Shown: positions 1-8,678, counted from the first letter of the stretch. The stretch is 64,000 bases of DNA from Agromyces lapidis (GCF_009749405.1 NZ_WBIQ01000006.1:1-64000); one strand, 5' to 3'. Translations and numbers: made by a program. The notes: generated from the sequence alone by a model not told the origin.

Positions 1-1
1 G

Positions 2-169
2 GGCACGGGCGGGGTGTACGGGGTCGTGTTCCGTGGTCGCCGGTACGACACGGGTGACAAGTTGGACTACATCAAGGCCGTGATCCAGCTCGCGGTCGAT
101 CGTGATGATCTGGGTGCCGAGCTGCGTTCCTGGCTCATCGACTACACCGCCGGCCTCGAAACCCACTGA
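2..169 (+). CDS. galU: UTP--glucose-1-phosphate uridylyltransferase, C-terminal fragment
   Basis: Only the last 55 codons are in the window; the 5' part lies upstream. The readable end, GTGGVYGVVFRGRRYDTGDK followed by LDYIKAVIQLAVDRDDLG, matches the conserved tail of bacterial GalU, which makes UDP-glucose from UTP and glucose-1-phosphate for envelope polysaccharides. The reading frame begins at base 2 and ends with TGA at 167-169. The downstream neighbour is on the opposite strand, so this gene ends its transcription unit here. Identification rests on the motif only, because no catalytic N-terminal sequence is visible. Confidence 0.85.
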   Translation, partial: GTGGVYGVVFRGRRYDTGDKLDYIKAVIQLAVDRDDLGAELRSWLIDYTAGLETH

Positions 170-209
170 CGCCGGCGGGCGGCGGGGTACCGCGCGCGGC
201 ACTGCGGTG

Positions 210-713
210 TCAGCTCCCGGCGACCGCGTGCTCGTCGACCGCTCGCTCGCCGACGACGAGCGCGGCCTCGTGCCGCACCGCGAAGTTCACCGATCGCGCG
301 ATGAAGCAGTACTCGGCGACCCGCTCGTGCAGCTCGTCGACGACCGCGGGGTCACCCGCCGAGATCGTGACGGTGGGCCGCAGCACGACCTCGGAGAACC
401 GGCCGCTGCCGTCGGACGATTCGAGCATCGTGCCGAGCGGCGCGTCCTCGTACCCGGTCACGACGAGGCCGGCCGTCGTCGCGAGGTGCAGGAACCACAG
501 CATGTGGCATTGCGAGAGGGCGGCGACAAACAGCTGCTCGGGGTTCCAGCGGGCAGGGTCGCCACGGAACGAGGGGTCGCTCGACCCGTCGATCGTGCCC
601 GCCCGCGGGTGCGCGATGACGTGGTCGCGGGAGTATGCGCGGGCGTCGGCGGTGCCCCGACCGAGGTCGCCCGTCCAGTTCAGCGCGAGTTCGTAGTGGT
701 GCTCACGGGTCAT
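210..713 (-). CDS. OsmC family peroxiredoxin-like protein
   Basis: 167-residue OsmC/Ohr-family protein, a cytoplasmic thiol-dependent peroxidase class that reduces organic hydroperoxides or related oxidants. The family's two redox cysteines are both visible: one in LSQCHMLWFLHL and one in EYCFIARSVNF. The sequence NPEQLFVAALSQCH is the typical OsmC helix entry. I start at ATG 713 (MTREHHYEL), because the long upstream extension of the open frame is arginine-rich shadow sequence overlapping the GntR gene. The start overlaps the GntR stop by 4 bases (ATGA), so the two genes are translationally coupled and co-expressed. Whether the substrate is an organic peroxide cannot be told from sequence. 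Confidence 0.85.
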   Translation of the reverse strand: MTREHHYELALNWTGDLGRGTADARAYSRDHVIAHPRAGTIDGSSDPSFRGDPARWNPEQLFVAALSQCHMLWFLHLATTAGLVVTGYEDAPLGTMLESSDGSGRFSEVVLRPTVTISAGDPAVVDELHERVAEYCFIARSVNFAVRHEAALVVGERAVDEHAVAGS

Positions 714-1339
714 TCGGATCGTCCTTTCACGATGGCGATGGTTCGGAGGGCATGCGCCTCGGCGGCCTCGCGCGCGCCGGCGGGGTCGCCGGCGGCGAGG
801 GCCGCGATGAGCCGTCGATGCTCGTCGTCGACCTGCTCGACGCGCGGCGGGTCTTCGAGGCCGTGGCGGGTCGCGACGACGATGCGGTCCCACCAGCCGT
901 CGAGCGCTTCGTCGACCGCCGGGTTCGCAGCCAGGCGCGCGAGCGACTGATGGAATGCCCGGTTCGCCCGTGTCGCCGTTTCCAGCTCGCCGGCGCGCGT
1001 CGCGGCATCGGCCGCATCGGCGAGGGCCTGGAGCTCGCGCAGTGCGATCGGGGCGACCTCGCCGGCGGCGACCCGTTCGGCCGCTCGCCCTGCGGCCCAC
1101 GACTCGAGCGCCGCCCGGGCCTCGAAGACCGCGGCGAGCTCGTCGGGCTCGAGTGCACGCACCCGCACGCCGCGCCCCTGCGCGTCGACGAGGCCGGCGC
1201 CTTCGAGGCGGGAGAGCGCCTCGCGCACCGGGGTGCGTGAGACCTCGAGACGAGTCGACAGTTCGGCCTCTGAGACGCGGAGGCCGACGGGGAGTTCGCC
1301 GTCGACGACCAGTCGTCGGAGTCGCTGGTACACGGTCAT
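710..1339 (-). CDS. GntR family transcriptional regulator (FCD subfamily)
   Basis: 209-residue regulator. The N-terminal winged helix-turn-helix (about residues 1-65) contains the GntR signature VSEAELSTRLEVSRTPVREA. The rest is an all-alpha FCD ligand-binding domain with RAALESWAAGRAAE and the metal/ligand histidine region FHQSLARLA and DEHRRLIAALAAGD. It is divergent from the cytochrome-like gene at 1407, and the intergenic gap carries two identical-core palindromes, so it probably represses itself, the coupled osmC gene and perhaps the divergent gene. The effector is unknown; FCD proteins usually sense carboxylic acids or other small metabolites. Confidence 0.85.
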   Translation of the reverse strand: MTVYQRLRRLVVDGELPVGLRVSEAELSTRLEVSRTPVREALSRLEGAGLVDAQGRGVRVRALEPDELAAVFEARAALESWAAGRAAERVAAGEVAPIALRELQALADAADAATRAGELETATRANRAFHQSLARLAANPAVDEALDGWWDRIVVATRHGLEDPPRVEQVDDEHRRLIAALAAGDPAGAREAAEAHALRTIAIVKGRSE

Positions 1340-1346
1340 GCGAGGA

Positions 1347-1380
1347 TTATTGCATGCAATAACCAGTTAATGCATGCATT
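1347..1380. promoter_or_regulatory. Double palindromic operator between gntR-osmC and the cytochrome gene
   Basis: TTATTGCATGCAATAA (1347-1362) is a perfect 16-bp palindrome and AATGCATGCATT (1369-1380) a perfect 12-bp palindrome. They share the core TGCATGCA, and their centres are exactly 20 bp apart, about two helical turns. The pair lies 8 bp upstream of the GntR start and just before the divergent gene, the usual place for a GntR operator. Binding by the adjacent regulator is an inference. Confidence 0.65.
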
Positions 1381-1406
1381 GATTCGCTCGCTTCATTACG
1401 CCCGAG

Positions 1407-2417
1407 TTGCGACGACCCCGTCGCTTTGTCACGCTGAGAGGCGTGCCGTCATCCCTGCGCTCCGCGCTCTTCGCGGGCCTCTCCGCGAAGCGCCTCCTCC
1501 TCATCGCCGGCGGCGCGGTCGTGCTGCTCGCCGTCGCGGTGCTGGCGGCGCGAGGCCTGCGCACGCTGCCCGCCGCCCAGGACTTCATCGCCGAGCACCC
1601 CGGGCACAGCCCGCTGCCCGAAGGCGCCCCCGTCGGCATTCCGGCATGGCTCGGCTGGCAGCACTTCCTCAATGCCTTCTTCCTCGTGATGCTGGTGCGA
1701 ACGGGACTGATCGTGCGCGCGAAGTCGCGCCCGCCCGCCTTCTGGACCCGCGACAACACCCGGTGGCCGCGCACGAAGGGCGCCCCGCGCCGGATCGGCA
1801 TCTCGGTGTGGCTGCACCTCGTCGTCGACGCGTTCTGGGTGCTCAACGGCGTGGTCTACGTCGTGCTGCTCTTCGCAACCGGGCAGTGGGTGCGCATCGT
1901 GCCGACGAGCTGGGACGTCGTGCCCGGCTCGATCTCGGTCGTGCTGCAGTACCTCTCGCTCGACTGGCCCACCGAGAACTCGTGGGTGGCCTACAACGAC
2001 GCGCAGGTGCTCGCCTACTTCGCGATCGTCTTCGTCGCCTCGCCGCTCGCGATCCTCACCGGGCTGCGCCTCTCGCCCGGCTGGCCGCTCGAGGGCCGGC
2101 TCGCGACGGCCGTGCCCGAGCGCGTCGCGCGAACGCTGCACTACCCGGTGATGCTGTTCTTCCTGCTCTTCACCTTCGCGCACGTCGTGCTCGTGCTCGC
2201 GACGGGAGCGCTGCGCAACCTCAACCACATGTACGCGTCGCGCGAGTCCGACGACTGGGTCGGGTTCGCGATCTTCGCGGTCTCGATCGTGGTCATGATC
2301 GGCGGGTGGGTGCTCGCGCGTCCGCTGCTGCTCGTGCCGGCGGCCGAGCGCTTCGGTCAGGTGCGCCGGATGCCCCAAGCCCCGGCCGCACCGAAGCGGG
2401 CCGCCACTCGCGGCTGA
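1407..2417 (+). CDS. Cytochrome b/b561-like six-helix membrane protein
   Basis: 336 residues with six predicted membrane helices. Candidate haem-ligating histidines sit in helices: GWQHFLNAFFL (helix 2), SVWLHLVVDAFW (helix 3), and RTLHYPVMLF plus FTFAHVVLVL (helix 5). This resembles the cytochrome b subunits of molybdopterin reductases or hydrogenases (thiosulfate-reductase cytochrome b type), which pass electrons between quinone and a partner. No partner oxidoreductase is adjacent. The start is uncertain: TTG 1407 gives the longest frame without a clear ribosome site, and GTG 1443 follows GAGAGG but at very short spacing. It is divergent from the OsmC/GntR pair and shares their operator region. 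Confidence 0.7.
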   Translation: MRRPRRFVTLRGVPSSLRSALFAGLSAKRLLLIAGGAVVLLAVAVLAARGLRTLPAAQDFIAEHPGHSPLPEGAPVGIPAWLGWQHFLNAFFLVMLVRTGLIVRAKSRPPAFWTRDNTRWPRTKGAPRRIGISVWLHLVVDAFWVLNGVVYVVLLFATGQWVRIVPTSWDVVPGSISVVLQYLSLDWPTENSWVAYNDAQVLAYFAIVFVASPLAILTGLRLSPGWPLEGRLATAVPERVARTLHYPVMLFFLLFTFAHVVLVLATGALRNLNHMYASRESDDWVGFAIFAVSIVVMIGGWVLARPLLLVPAAERFGQVRRMPQAPAAPKRAATRG

Positions 2418-2455
2418 GCTCCGGGAGCCCCGACCGATGGCACAGCGCCGCTCGG

Positions 2456-3700
2456 TCATCCGATGAGCCGAAGCCCCTCGGCGACGACCCGGCCGTCGTG
2501 CAGCACCGTTCGATCGGCCCCGCGGTCCATGACGGCGCTCGTCGGGGTCTCGCCGTCGACGAGCACCAGGTCGGCGCGGTCGCCGACGGCGAGCCCTGGG
2601 CGGTCGGCGACCCCGGTGAGTCGCGGCGAGCCGTCGCCCATGATGCTCGCCCCGCCGATCGTGGCGATCGCGAGGCAGTGCTCGATGAGCTCATCGCGCC
2701 GGAACCCGCGCGTGAACGCCAGCTGCCAGGTCCGGTCGAGCAGGTCGCAGTTTCCGTACGGGCTCCAGTAGTCGCGCTGGCCGTCCTCGCCGAGGCCGAC
2801 GCGCACGCCCGACTCGGCGAGGTCGACGAGCGAGAGCTGGCCTGCGGCCGCGGGCGCGACGGTGGCGAGGGCGATGTCGAGTTCGGCGAAGCCGTCGATA
2901 AGGCGTCGGCTCGTGGCATCCGACACCGAACCGAGGCTGTACGCGTGCGACATGGTGACCTTGCCCTGCATTCCGAGCGCGCGCGTTCGCTCCATCACGA
3001 GCTCGGTGCTGAACACGCCGAGCTCGCCCGGTTCGTGCAGGTGGATGTCGACCTCGACCTGGTGCTTCTCGGCGAGGCCGAAGACGAGATCGAGGTGACG
3101 TGCCGGGTCGCGATCGAGCTGGCACGGGTCGATGCCGCCGACGACGTCGGCGCCCGCCGAGAGGGCGGCGTCGAGCACCTCGACCGAGCCTGGCTCGCGC
3201 AGCAGCCCCGCCTGGGGGAACGCGATGACCTGCACGTCGGCGTGCCCGGCGAAGCGCTCTTTCGCGGCGATCACCGCCTCGAAACGCTCCAGGCCGCAGT
3301 CGGCGTCGACCTGCGCGTAGCTGCGCACGCGCGTGGTGCCGTGGGCGATCATGCGCTCGAGCGTGCCCGCGACGCGCTCGGGCAGCGGCACCTCGGCGTC
3401 GCGCCAGTTCGCGCGGTCGTTCATCACCATCGTCCAGACGCCGGGGCCGCCGGTGTGGGGGCGGAACGGCAGTCCGATGCGCGTCGAGTCGAGGTGCACG
3501 TGCACGTCGCTGAACGCCGGCAGCAGCAGGCGGCCGCGCCCGTCGATGCGGTCCTCGCCGGGCGACGTCATCGGGTCCGGCGAGCTCTCGAGGGGTGCCT
3601 GCGCGGCGGGGTCGTGGGGGAGGAGCTCGGCGATGCGTCCGTCGAGGACGCGGACGTCGGCGGCGGCGGTGCCCCATGGGCGAACGTTCCGGATGAGCAT
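2456..3700 (-). CDS. Cytosine-deaminase-like amidohydrolase (A)
   Basis: 414-residue metal-dependent amidohydrolase of the cytosine deaminase type. The full metal and catalytic set is visible: SDVHVHLD (HxH), VDIHLHEPGE, MSHAYSLGS and GLGEDGQRDYWSPYGN, which matches the D...WYPLG/WSPYG signature of CodA-like enzymes. It hydrolyses a C-N bond of a cyclic or acyclic nitrogen compound in the cytoplasm; the exact substrate is unknown. The start ATG 3700 (MLIRNVRP) is preceded by GAAGGA on the coding strand. It follows the MFS gene in the same direction, and the 125-bp gap carries five heptamer repeats. A second amidohydrolase of the same subfamily lies at 5839. Confidence 0.85.
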   Translation of the reverse strand: MLIRNVRPWGTAAADVRVLDGRIAELLPHDPAAQAPLESSPDPMTSPGEDRIDGRGRLLLPAFSDVHVHLDSTRIGLPFRPHTGGPGVWTMVMNDRANWRDAEVPLPERVAGTLERMIAHGTTRVRSYAQVDADCGLERFEAVIAAKERFAGHADVQVIAFPQAGLLREPGSVEVLDAALSAGADVVGGIDPCQLDRDPARHLDLVFGLAEKHQVEVDIHLHEPGELGVFSTELVMERTRALGMQGKVTMSHAYSLGSVSDATSRRLIDGFAELDIALATVAPAAAGQLSLVDLAESGVRVGLGEDGQRDYWSPYGNCDLLDRTWQLAFTRGFRRDELIEHCLAIATIGGASIMGDGSPRLTGVADRPGLAVGDRADLVLVDGETPTSAVMDRGADRTVLHDGRVVAEGLRLIG

Positions 3701-3716
3701 GCGATGGTCCTTCGGT

Positions 3717-3755
3717 GGCGGTTGGCGGTTGGCGGTTGGCGGTTGGCGGTTGGCG
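3717..3755 (-). repeat. Heptanucleotide tandem repeat (GGCGGTT)x5 plus a partial copy
   Basis: Five perfect head-to-tail copies of GGCGGTT (3717-3751) followed by GGCG. They lie 17 bp upstream of amidohydrolase A and directly upstream of its ribosome-binding site, in the gap after the MFS stop codon. Such short tandem arrays are prone to slipped-strand copy-number change, which here would alter leader length but not a reading frame. Confidence 0.9.
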
Positions 3756-3825
3756 TCGGTCGCCGGCGCCGGCGACGGCGAGCGCCCGAGGTGGTCGAGG
3801 CGTCGTCGCGTCGACGGACGACGAT

Positions 3826-5073
3826 TCAGGGGACGGGGCGTTCGGCGGCATCCGGGTCGTGCGCCGTGGGAGGAGTCGCAAGTTCGGCCGCGCGGAGCGG
3901 CCTGCCGGCGAACACCCCGAAGACGAGCTGCGCGGCCACGACGGCGAGGAGGGCCGCGAGCAGCGTCGACCAGCCGACGCCCGCCGTCGAGAACATGCCG
4001 AGCGCGAGCGGGCCGAGCGCGGCGATCGCGTAGCCGACGCCCTGCGCGACCGCCGAGAAGGAGGCGGTGCGCGCCGCGCTCGGCGCCTTCTGCACGATGA
4101 GCCCGACGGCGAGGCCGAAGGCCGCGCTCTGCGCCACGCCGAGCACGGCGACGAAGGCGACGGCCGACGACGCCGGGGCGAAGGCGAGTCCGGCGAGTCC
4201 CGCAGCCGAGAGCACCGAGACCAGCGCCGTCATCGTCGACTGGCTCTTGAAGCGCGCGGCGACCGCGGGCGCGAGGAGCGCGGCGGGGATGCCGGCGATG
4301 CTGAGCCAGGCGAGCAGCAGCCCACCCGTCGCGGCGTCGGCTCCGCGGTCGACCACGATCGTCGGCAGCCAGGCGGTGAGCGCGAAGTAGATCAGCGCCT
4401 GGCATCCGAAGAAACCCGTGACCGAGCACACTCGCGGCGCGCGCAGGATGGAGCCGTCACCGGCGGCGGAGGCCGGCTCGCCGTCGCCCGCCGCGGACGC
4501 GGTGAGCCGGGGCGCCGCCAGGAGCGCGAAGGTCGCGACGAGGCAGATCGGCAGCGCCCAGACGAGCAGCGCCAGGGCGGCGTCGCCGCCGAGCGCGTCG
4601 AACAGCGGCATCGCGAGCGCCGCGCCGAGCGCGGCGCTGACGCCGAACACCGAGGTGTACACCCCCGACCAGAGTCCCTGCCGGCGTCCGAGATGGGTGC
4701 GCACGAGCTGCGGCGTGAGGATGCCGAGGAGGGAGATGCTCGCACCGACGACCACGGTGCCCACGATGAGCGCGGTCGCCCCGAGCGGTCGCACCAGCAT
4801 GGCGACGCCGAGCGCCGTGAGCAGGATGGCGGCGGCCCGGTCGACTCCGAACCGTCGCGCGACGACCGGCGCCAGGGGGGCCGCGAGCCCGAACAGCAGC
4901 ACGGGGATCGCGCTCAGCGTCGCGAGCCCCGCCGCGCTGAAGTCGTAAGCGGCATCGATCTCGGGCAGCAGTGCGGAGACGCTCGTGATCGGCGAGCGCA
5001 CCGAGAGGCCGATGCCGACCACGAGCACGCCGGCGAGGAGCGGGGCGCCGATGCCGACGCCCCGCTCAGTCAT
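3826..5073 (-). CDS. CynX/NimT-type MFS transporter
   Basis: 415-residue major facilitator with twelve predicted hydrophobic segments and the CynX/NimT-like opening LVVGIGLSVRSPITSVSALL and LPEIDAAYDFSAAGLATLS. The loop 2-3 region VARRFGVDRAAAILLTALG resembles the MFS motif A area. Members of this group move small anions or nitrogen compounds such as cyanate or nitroimidazoles; here the probable cargo is the substrate or product of the neighbouring amidohydrolases. The ATG 5073 start overlaps the upstream GntR stop by 8 bases, so regulator and transporter are coupled. The MFS type is well supported; substrate is inference. Confidence 0.82.
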   Translation of the reverse strand: MTERGVGIGAPLLAGVLVVGIGLSVRSPITSVSALLPEIDAAYDFSAAGLATLSAIPVLLFGLAAPLAPVVARRFGVDRAAAILLTALGVAMLVRPLGATALIVGTVVVGASISLLGILTPQLVRTHLGRRQGLWSGVYTSVFGVSAALGAALAMPLFDALGGDAALALLVWALPICLVATFALLAAPRLTASAAGDGEPASAAGDGSILRAPRVCSVTGFFGCQALIYFALTAWLPTIVVDRGADAATGGLLLAWLSIAGIPAALLAPAVAARFKSQSTMTALVSVLSAAGLAGLAFAPASSAVAFVAVLGVAQSAAFGLAVGLIVQKAPSAARTASFSAVAQGVGYAIAALGPLALGMFSTAGVGWSTLLAALLAVVAAQLVFGVFAGRPLRAAELATPPTAHDPDAAERPVP

Positions 5074-5743
5074 GCAGCGACTGCTCGGTCTGGTCGAGCA
5101 CGCCGAGCGCGGCGGCGGTCGCGGCGTCGACGTCGCGGGCCACGATCGCGTGCAGGAGCGCCTCGTGCAGGTCGACGACGCTCGGATCGGCGTTGTTCGA
5201 GAGGCACGAGTTGTGCGCGACCGACTGCCGCAGAGAGCCGTCGAAGCTCGCGTAGATGCCGACGAGGAGCCGATTGTGGGAGGCCTGGGCGACGCCGACG
5301 TGGAACGCGACGTCGTGGTTCGCGAAGGCATCGACGTCGTTGCGGCTGATCGCCTGACGGCGCAGGGCGAGTTCGGCCTTGAGTGCGGCGAGGTCGGCCT
5401 CGCTGCGATGCACCGCGGCCTCGCGGGCGGCGAGCACGTCGAGCGCGCGCCGCACGGTGAGGACCTCGCGCGAGTCGGCGCCGCCGAGGGTGCGCCGCAG
5501 CGCCACCTCGGTGGCGTCGCTCGCGACGACGTAGGTGCCGTCGCCCTGGCGGGTCTCGAGGAGCCCGAGTTGCACGACCGAGCGCACGGCCTCGCGCACC
5601 GAGGGTCGGCTGACGCCGAGACGTTCGGTGAGTTCGGCCTCGGTCGGGATGCGCGTGCCGATCGGCCAGGCGCCGGAGGCGATCTCGGTGTTCAGGCGGT
5701 CGACCACGGTGTCGACGAGTGACTTGCGTCGGATGGGTTCCAC
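5066..5743 (-). CDS. GntR family regulator (FadR/FCD type) of the amidohydrolase locus
   Basis: 225-residue regulator. The winged HTH at the N-terminus reads PTEAELTERLGVSRPSVREA, and the C-terminal FCD domain contains NDVDAFANHDVAFHVGVAQA and LHEALLHAIVARD. I choose GTG 5743 (VEPIRRKSLVD). The longer frame to 5815 would run through the palindromic operator and has no better ribosome site. It stands at the head of a minus-strand operon (regulator, MFS, amidohydrolase A) and is divergent from amidohydrolase B and the ABC importer, so it most likely controls both arms through the operator at 5774. Confidence 0.85.
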   Translation of the reverse strand: MEPIRRKSLVDTVVDRLNTEIASGAWPIGTRIPTEAELTERLGVSRPSVREAVRSVVQLGLLETRQGDGTYVVASDATEVALRRTLGGADSREVLTVRRALDVLAAREAAVHRSEADLAALKAELALRRQAISRNDVDAFANHDVAFHVGVAQASHNRLLVGIYASFDGSLRQSVAHNSCLSNNADPSVVDLHEALLHAIVARDVDAATAAALGVLDQTEQSLHD

Positions 5744-5773
5744 GGGTCCATTCTCTTCCAGCTCGAAAGTATG

Positions 5774-5784
5774 GTTATCATAAC
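5774..5784. promoter_or_regulatory. Candidate GntR/FadR operator GTTATcATAAC
   Basis: A perfect inverted repeat of two 5-bp arms around one base, GTTAT-C-ATAAC, in an A/T-rich patch that contrasts with the GC-rich surroundings. It lies 31 bp upstream of the GntR start and 55 bp upstream of amidohydrolase B, between the divergent arms of the catabolic locus. Size and symmetry fit FadR-subfamily sites; binding is inferred. Confidence 0.6.
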
Positions 5785-5838
5785 ATCTGACAAATGCGGC
5801 GCAGGTGCCCGCCACGCCCGAACGAAGGAGTTCGCCCC

Positions 5839-6954
5839 ATGGCAGACGCGATCACGACGGTCGACCCCGACCGTGCCGAGCCCGCCGAGCTCGCGGGCGA
5901 TCCCGCCCGTGACGGCCTCGTCGTCGCCCCGGCGCTCGTCGACGCGCACATCCACCCCGACAAGTCGAGCTGGGGCGGCCGATGGATGTCGCGTCGCGCC
6001 GCAGCATCCCTGCCCGAGCTCATCGCCGGCGATCTCGCGACGCAGCTCGCCGAAACGCGCGGCGTCGAGGAGCGCGCGTTCGCCCTGCTCGACGCGGCCC
6101 GCGCGAACGGCACTCTCGGCCTGCGCGCGCACGTCGACGTCTCGAGCGAGCTCGGCCTCCGCAACGTCGAGGGCGTGCGCGCCGCGGCCGAGCGGCTCGC
6201 CCCCGACCTCACCGTGCAGATCGTCGCCTTCCCCCAGTTCGGGCTGCTCACGAACCCCGGAACGCTCGACGTCATGGCCGCGGCGCTCGTCTCCGGTGCC
6301 GACCTCGTCGGCGGCATCGACCCGCTCGGCCTCGAGGGCGACGTCGACGCGCACCTCGACGCCGTGTTCGGACTGGCCCTCCGTTCGAGCCGTGACCTCG
6401 ACATCCACCTGCACGACGGCGGCGAACCGGGGCTCGCGCAGATCCGCGAGATCGCGGCTCGAACGGTCGCGGCCGGCATGCAGGGCCGCGTCACCGTGAG
6501 CCACGCCTTCGCGCTCGCGGATGCCTCGGCGCCGTCGCTGCGCGACACGCTCGACCGCGTCGCGGAGGCCGGCCTCTGGATCACGACGTGCGCACTCGGC
6601 GACGACCCGGTGCCCGACCTCGCACTGCTCGAGGCGCACGGCGTGCAGCTCGCCGCCGGTTCCGACGGAGTCCGCGACTCGTGGAGCCCGTTCGGGACCG
6701 GCAGCATGGTCGACCGCGCGCACCTGCTCGCATACCGCACCGGCGCGAGGACCGACGCCGAGCTCGAACGCTGCTACCGCATCTCCTCCATCGAGGGGGC
6801 GCGCCTGATCGGCGCCGCCGACCTCGCCGACTGGTCGGGGTCCACCCACCCCGCTCGGCTCGAGTTCCGGGGCGAATCGCTCGCCCAGATCGTGGTCGAC
6901 CGGCCGGCGCCCGTGCGCGTCATCCGCGACGACCGGGTCCTGCATCGGCGCTGA
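5839..6954 (+). CDS. Cytosine-deaminase-like amidohydrolase (B)
   Basis: 371-residue relative of amidohydrolase A. The metal-site motifs are complete: VDAHIHPDKSSWGG, DLDIHLHDGGEPG, VTVSHAFALAD and AGSDGVRDSWSPFG. Start ATG 5839 is set by GAAGGAG at 5824-5830; an upstream GTG-like extension through MRRRCPPRP is rejected. The shared core, VQIVAFPQFGLL here and VQVIAFPQAGLL in protein A, shows that the two enzymes are paralogs or successive pathway steps. It opens the plus-strand operon that continues with the ABC importer, so its substrate is probably imported by that system. Exact chemistry is unknown. Confidence 0.85.
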   Translation: MADAITTVDPDRAEPAELAGDPARDGLVVAPALVDAHIHPDKSSWGGRWMSRRAAASLPELIAGDLATQLAETRGVEERAFALLDAARANGTLGLRAHVDVSSELGLRNVEGVRAAAERLAPDLTVQIVAFPQFGLLTNPGTLDVMAAALVSGADLVGGIDPLGLEGDVDAHLDAVFGLALRSSRDLDIHLHDGGEPGLAQIREIAARTVAAGMQGRVTVSHAFALADASAPSLRDTLDRVAEAGLWITTCALGDDPVPDLALLEAHGVQLAAGSDGVRDSWSPFGTGSMVDRAHLLAYRTGARTDAELERCYRISSIEGARLIGAADLADWSGSTHPARLEFRGESLAQIVVDRPAPVRVIRDDRVLHRR

Positions 6955-7044
6955 ACGCGCCCTTCGGACCGCACCACGCACGACGCACCACTCCGCACAC
7001 CGACCCCCGAGCACCACCCCGACACCACGACGAAGGAGTTCCCC

Positions 7045-8673
7045 GTGTCACGACGCCGCATCCTGACCGCCTCGGCCGCATTGGCCGTCATCGGTCTCAC
7101 CCTCACCGGCTGCACCGCAGCCCAGAACGACGGCGAGGAGGGCGGGCTCTCGATCGACCTCGCCGATCTCGCGACGACCACCGAACCGGGCACGCAGCCC
7201 GTCGACGAGGTCAAGTGGAACCTGCCGTACGAGCCGATGTCGCTCGACCCGATCTTCGGCTTCAACTACGCCGAGAACACCGTCACCGCGAACCTCTGCG
7301 AGAGCCTCGTGCGGCTCACGCCCGAGCTCGCGACCGAGCCCGGCCTCGCCTCGGCGGTCGAGCAGCCCGACGACACGACGATCGTCTACACGATCCGCGA
7401 CGGCGTCACCTTCTGGAACGGCAACCCGCTCACCGCCGATGACGTCGCGTACTCCCTGCAGCGCCAGCTCGGCGAGACCGCGACGAGCTACTTCTCGAGC
7501 TACTTCCAGAACGTCGACTCGGTCGAGGTCACCGCGCCCGACCAGGTGACGGTGAAGCTCACGAAGCCCGACGTGCTCTTCACGCAGGCGATGGGCACCG
7601 CCGCCGGCGCGATCGTCGAGCAGGCCGCAGCCGAGGCGGCCGGCGAGGCGTTCGGCACGCCGAGCGGCGGGCTGTCGTGCACCGGTCCGTTCTCGCTCGA
7701 GGCGTGGAACTCGGGCAAGAGCATCGACCTCGCGGCGAACGAGGGCTACTGGGGCGAGGTGCCGCTCGCGGCGAAGCTCAGCTTCAGCTTCATCGCCGAC
7801 GAGTCGACCGCGGTCAACGCGCTGCGCACCGGCGACGTCGACGGCCAGTACTTCTACCTGCCGCCGGCAGGCCTCACCCAGCTCGCGAACAGCGACGAGG
7901 TGACGACGAGCTACGGCAAGTCGCTCGTGTTCTGGACGATGGTCACGGCGAACTTCGACGGCGGCCTCGGCGACGAGCGCATCCGTCAGGCGCTCTCGCT
8001 CGCGATCGACCGTGCGGCGCTCACGAAGGTCGTCTTCCAGGGCGCAGGCATCCCTGCGACGACGCTGGCCGGTCCCGACTACTGGGGCTACGAGCCCGAG
8101 GCCTTCGAAGCTGCGTCGAAGGAGTTCTCGGCCGATGCCGACCTCGACCGGGCGAAGCAGCTCGTCGCCGAGGCGGGGGCGCCGAGCGAACCCATCGTGC
8201 TCGCGGTGCAGGGCAGCTCGGCCGTGCACGAGCAGACCGCGAACGTGATCCAGGCGGCCGGCCAGGCGATCGGACTCGAGATCGAGACGAAGGTCATCCC
8301 GGTCGAGCAGTTCGGCAACCTGTACTTCGACCCCGCGGCGCGCGAGGGCATCGACGGCTTCTTCACCACCAACTACGGCAGCTTCGCCGACGCGCTCGAC
8401 GTGTACCAGTTCTTCGCGTCGACCGACAGCCACAACTACACCGGCTGGGACGGCGCCGACGAGCAGCTCTTCGCCGCCCGCGCCGAGACCGACCCGGCCG
8501 CCCGCGCCGAGCTCGTGATCGACGCGCAGCGCATCATCACAACCGAGCTGCCGTGGATCCCGCTCGCGTACGAGCCCGTCACCCTCGTGCAGAACGACCG
8601 CATCTCGGGCGCCACCGCCTCGTTCGCCTACCTCTACGCGCCGTGGGCGGCGACCATCGGCGGGGTGGAGTAG
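7045..8673 (+). CDS. ABC transporter substrate-binding lipoprotein (SBP_bac_5 family)
   Basis: 542-residue extracytoplasmic binding protein. The signal peptide (residues 1-22) ends in the lipobox LTGC with acylated Cys23. The mature part shows the family-5 pattern: VIVYTIRDGV-like FWNGNPLTADDVAYSLQR, then TGPFSLEAWNSG and DERIRQALSLAIDRAALTK. Family 5 proteins bind peptides, nickel or other small organic ligands. GTG 7045 is preceded by GAAGGAG. It is followed immediately by two permeases and two ATPases, a complete importer. Embedding between two amidohydrolases suggests the ligand is a nitrogen compound rather than a generic peptide. Confidence 0.9.
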   Translation: MSRRRILTASAALAVIGLTLTGCTAAQNDGEEGGLSIDLADLATTTEPGTQPVDEVKWNLPYEPMSLDPIFGFNYAENTVTANLCESLVRLTPELATEPGLASAVEQPDDTTIVYTIRDGVTFWNGNPLTADDVAYSLQRQLGETATSYFSSYFQNVDSVEVTAPDQVTVKLTKPDVLFTQAMGTAAGAIVEQAAAEAAGEAFGTPSGGLSCTGPFSLEAWNSGKSIDLAANEGYWGEVPLAAKLSFSFIADESTAVNALRTGDVDGQYFYLPPAGLTQLANSDEVTTSYGKSLVFWTMVTANFDGGLGDERIRQALSLAIDRAALTKVVFQGAGIPATTLAGPDYWGYEPEAFEAASKEFSADADLDRAKQLVAEAGAPSEPIVLAVQGSSAVHEQTANVIQAAGQAIGLEIETKVIPVEQFGNLYFDPAAREGIDGFFTTNYGSFADALDVYQFFASTDSHNYTGWDGADEQLFAARAETDPAARAELVIDAQRIITTELPWIPLAYEPVTLVQNDRISGATASFAYLYAPWAATIGGVE

Positions 8674-8678
8674 TCCCG

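Noticed and set aside
5744-5815. Longer start for the GntR regulator (extra 24 residues)
   Set aside because: It would place the palindromic operator inside the coding sequence and adds residues unlike the family; GTG 5743 gives the standard N-terminus.
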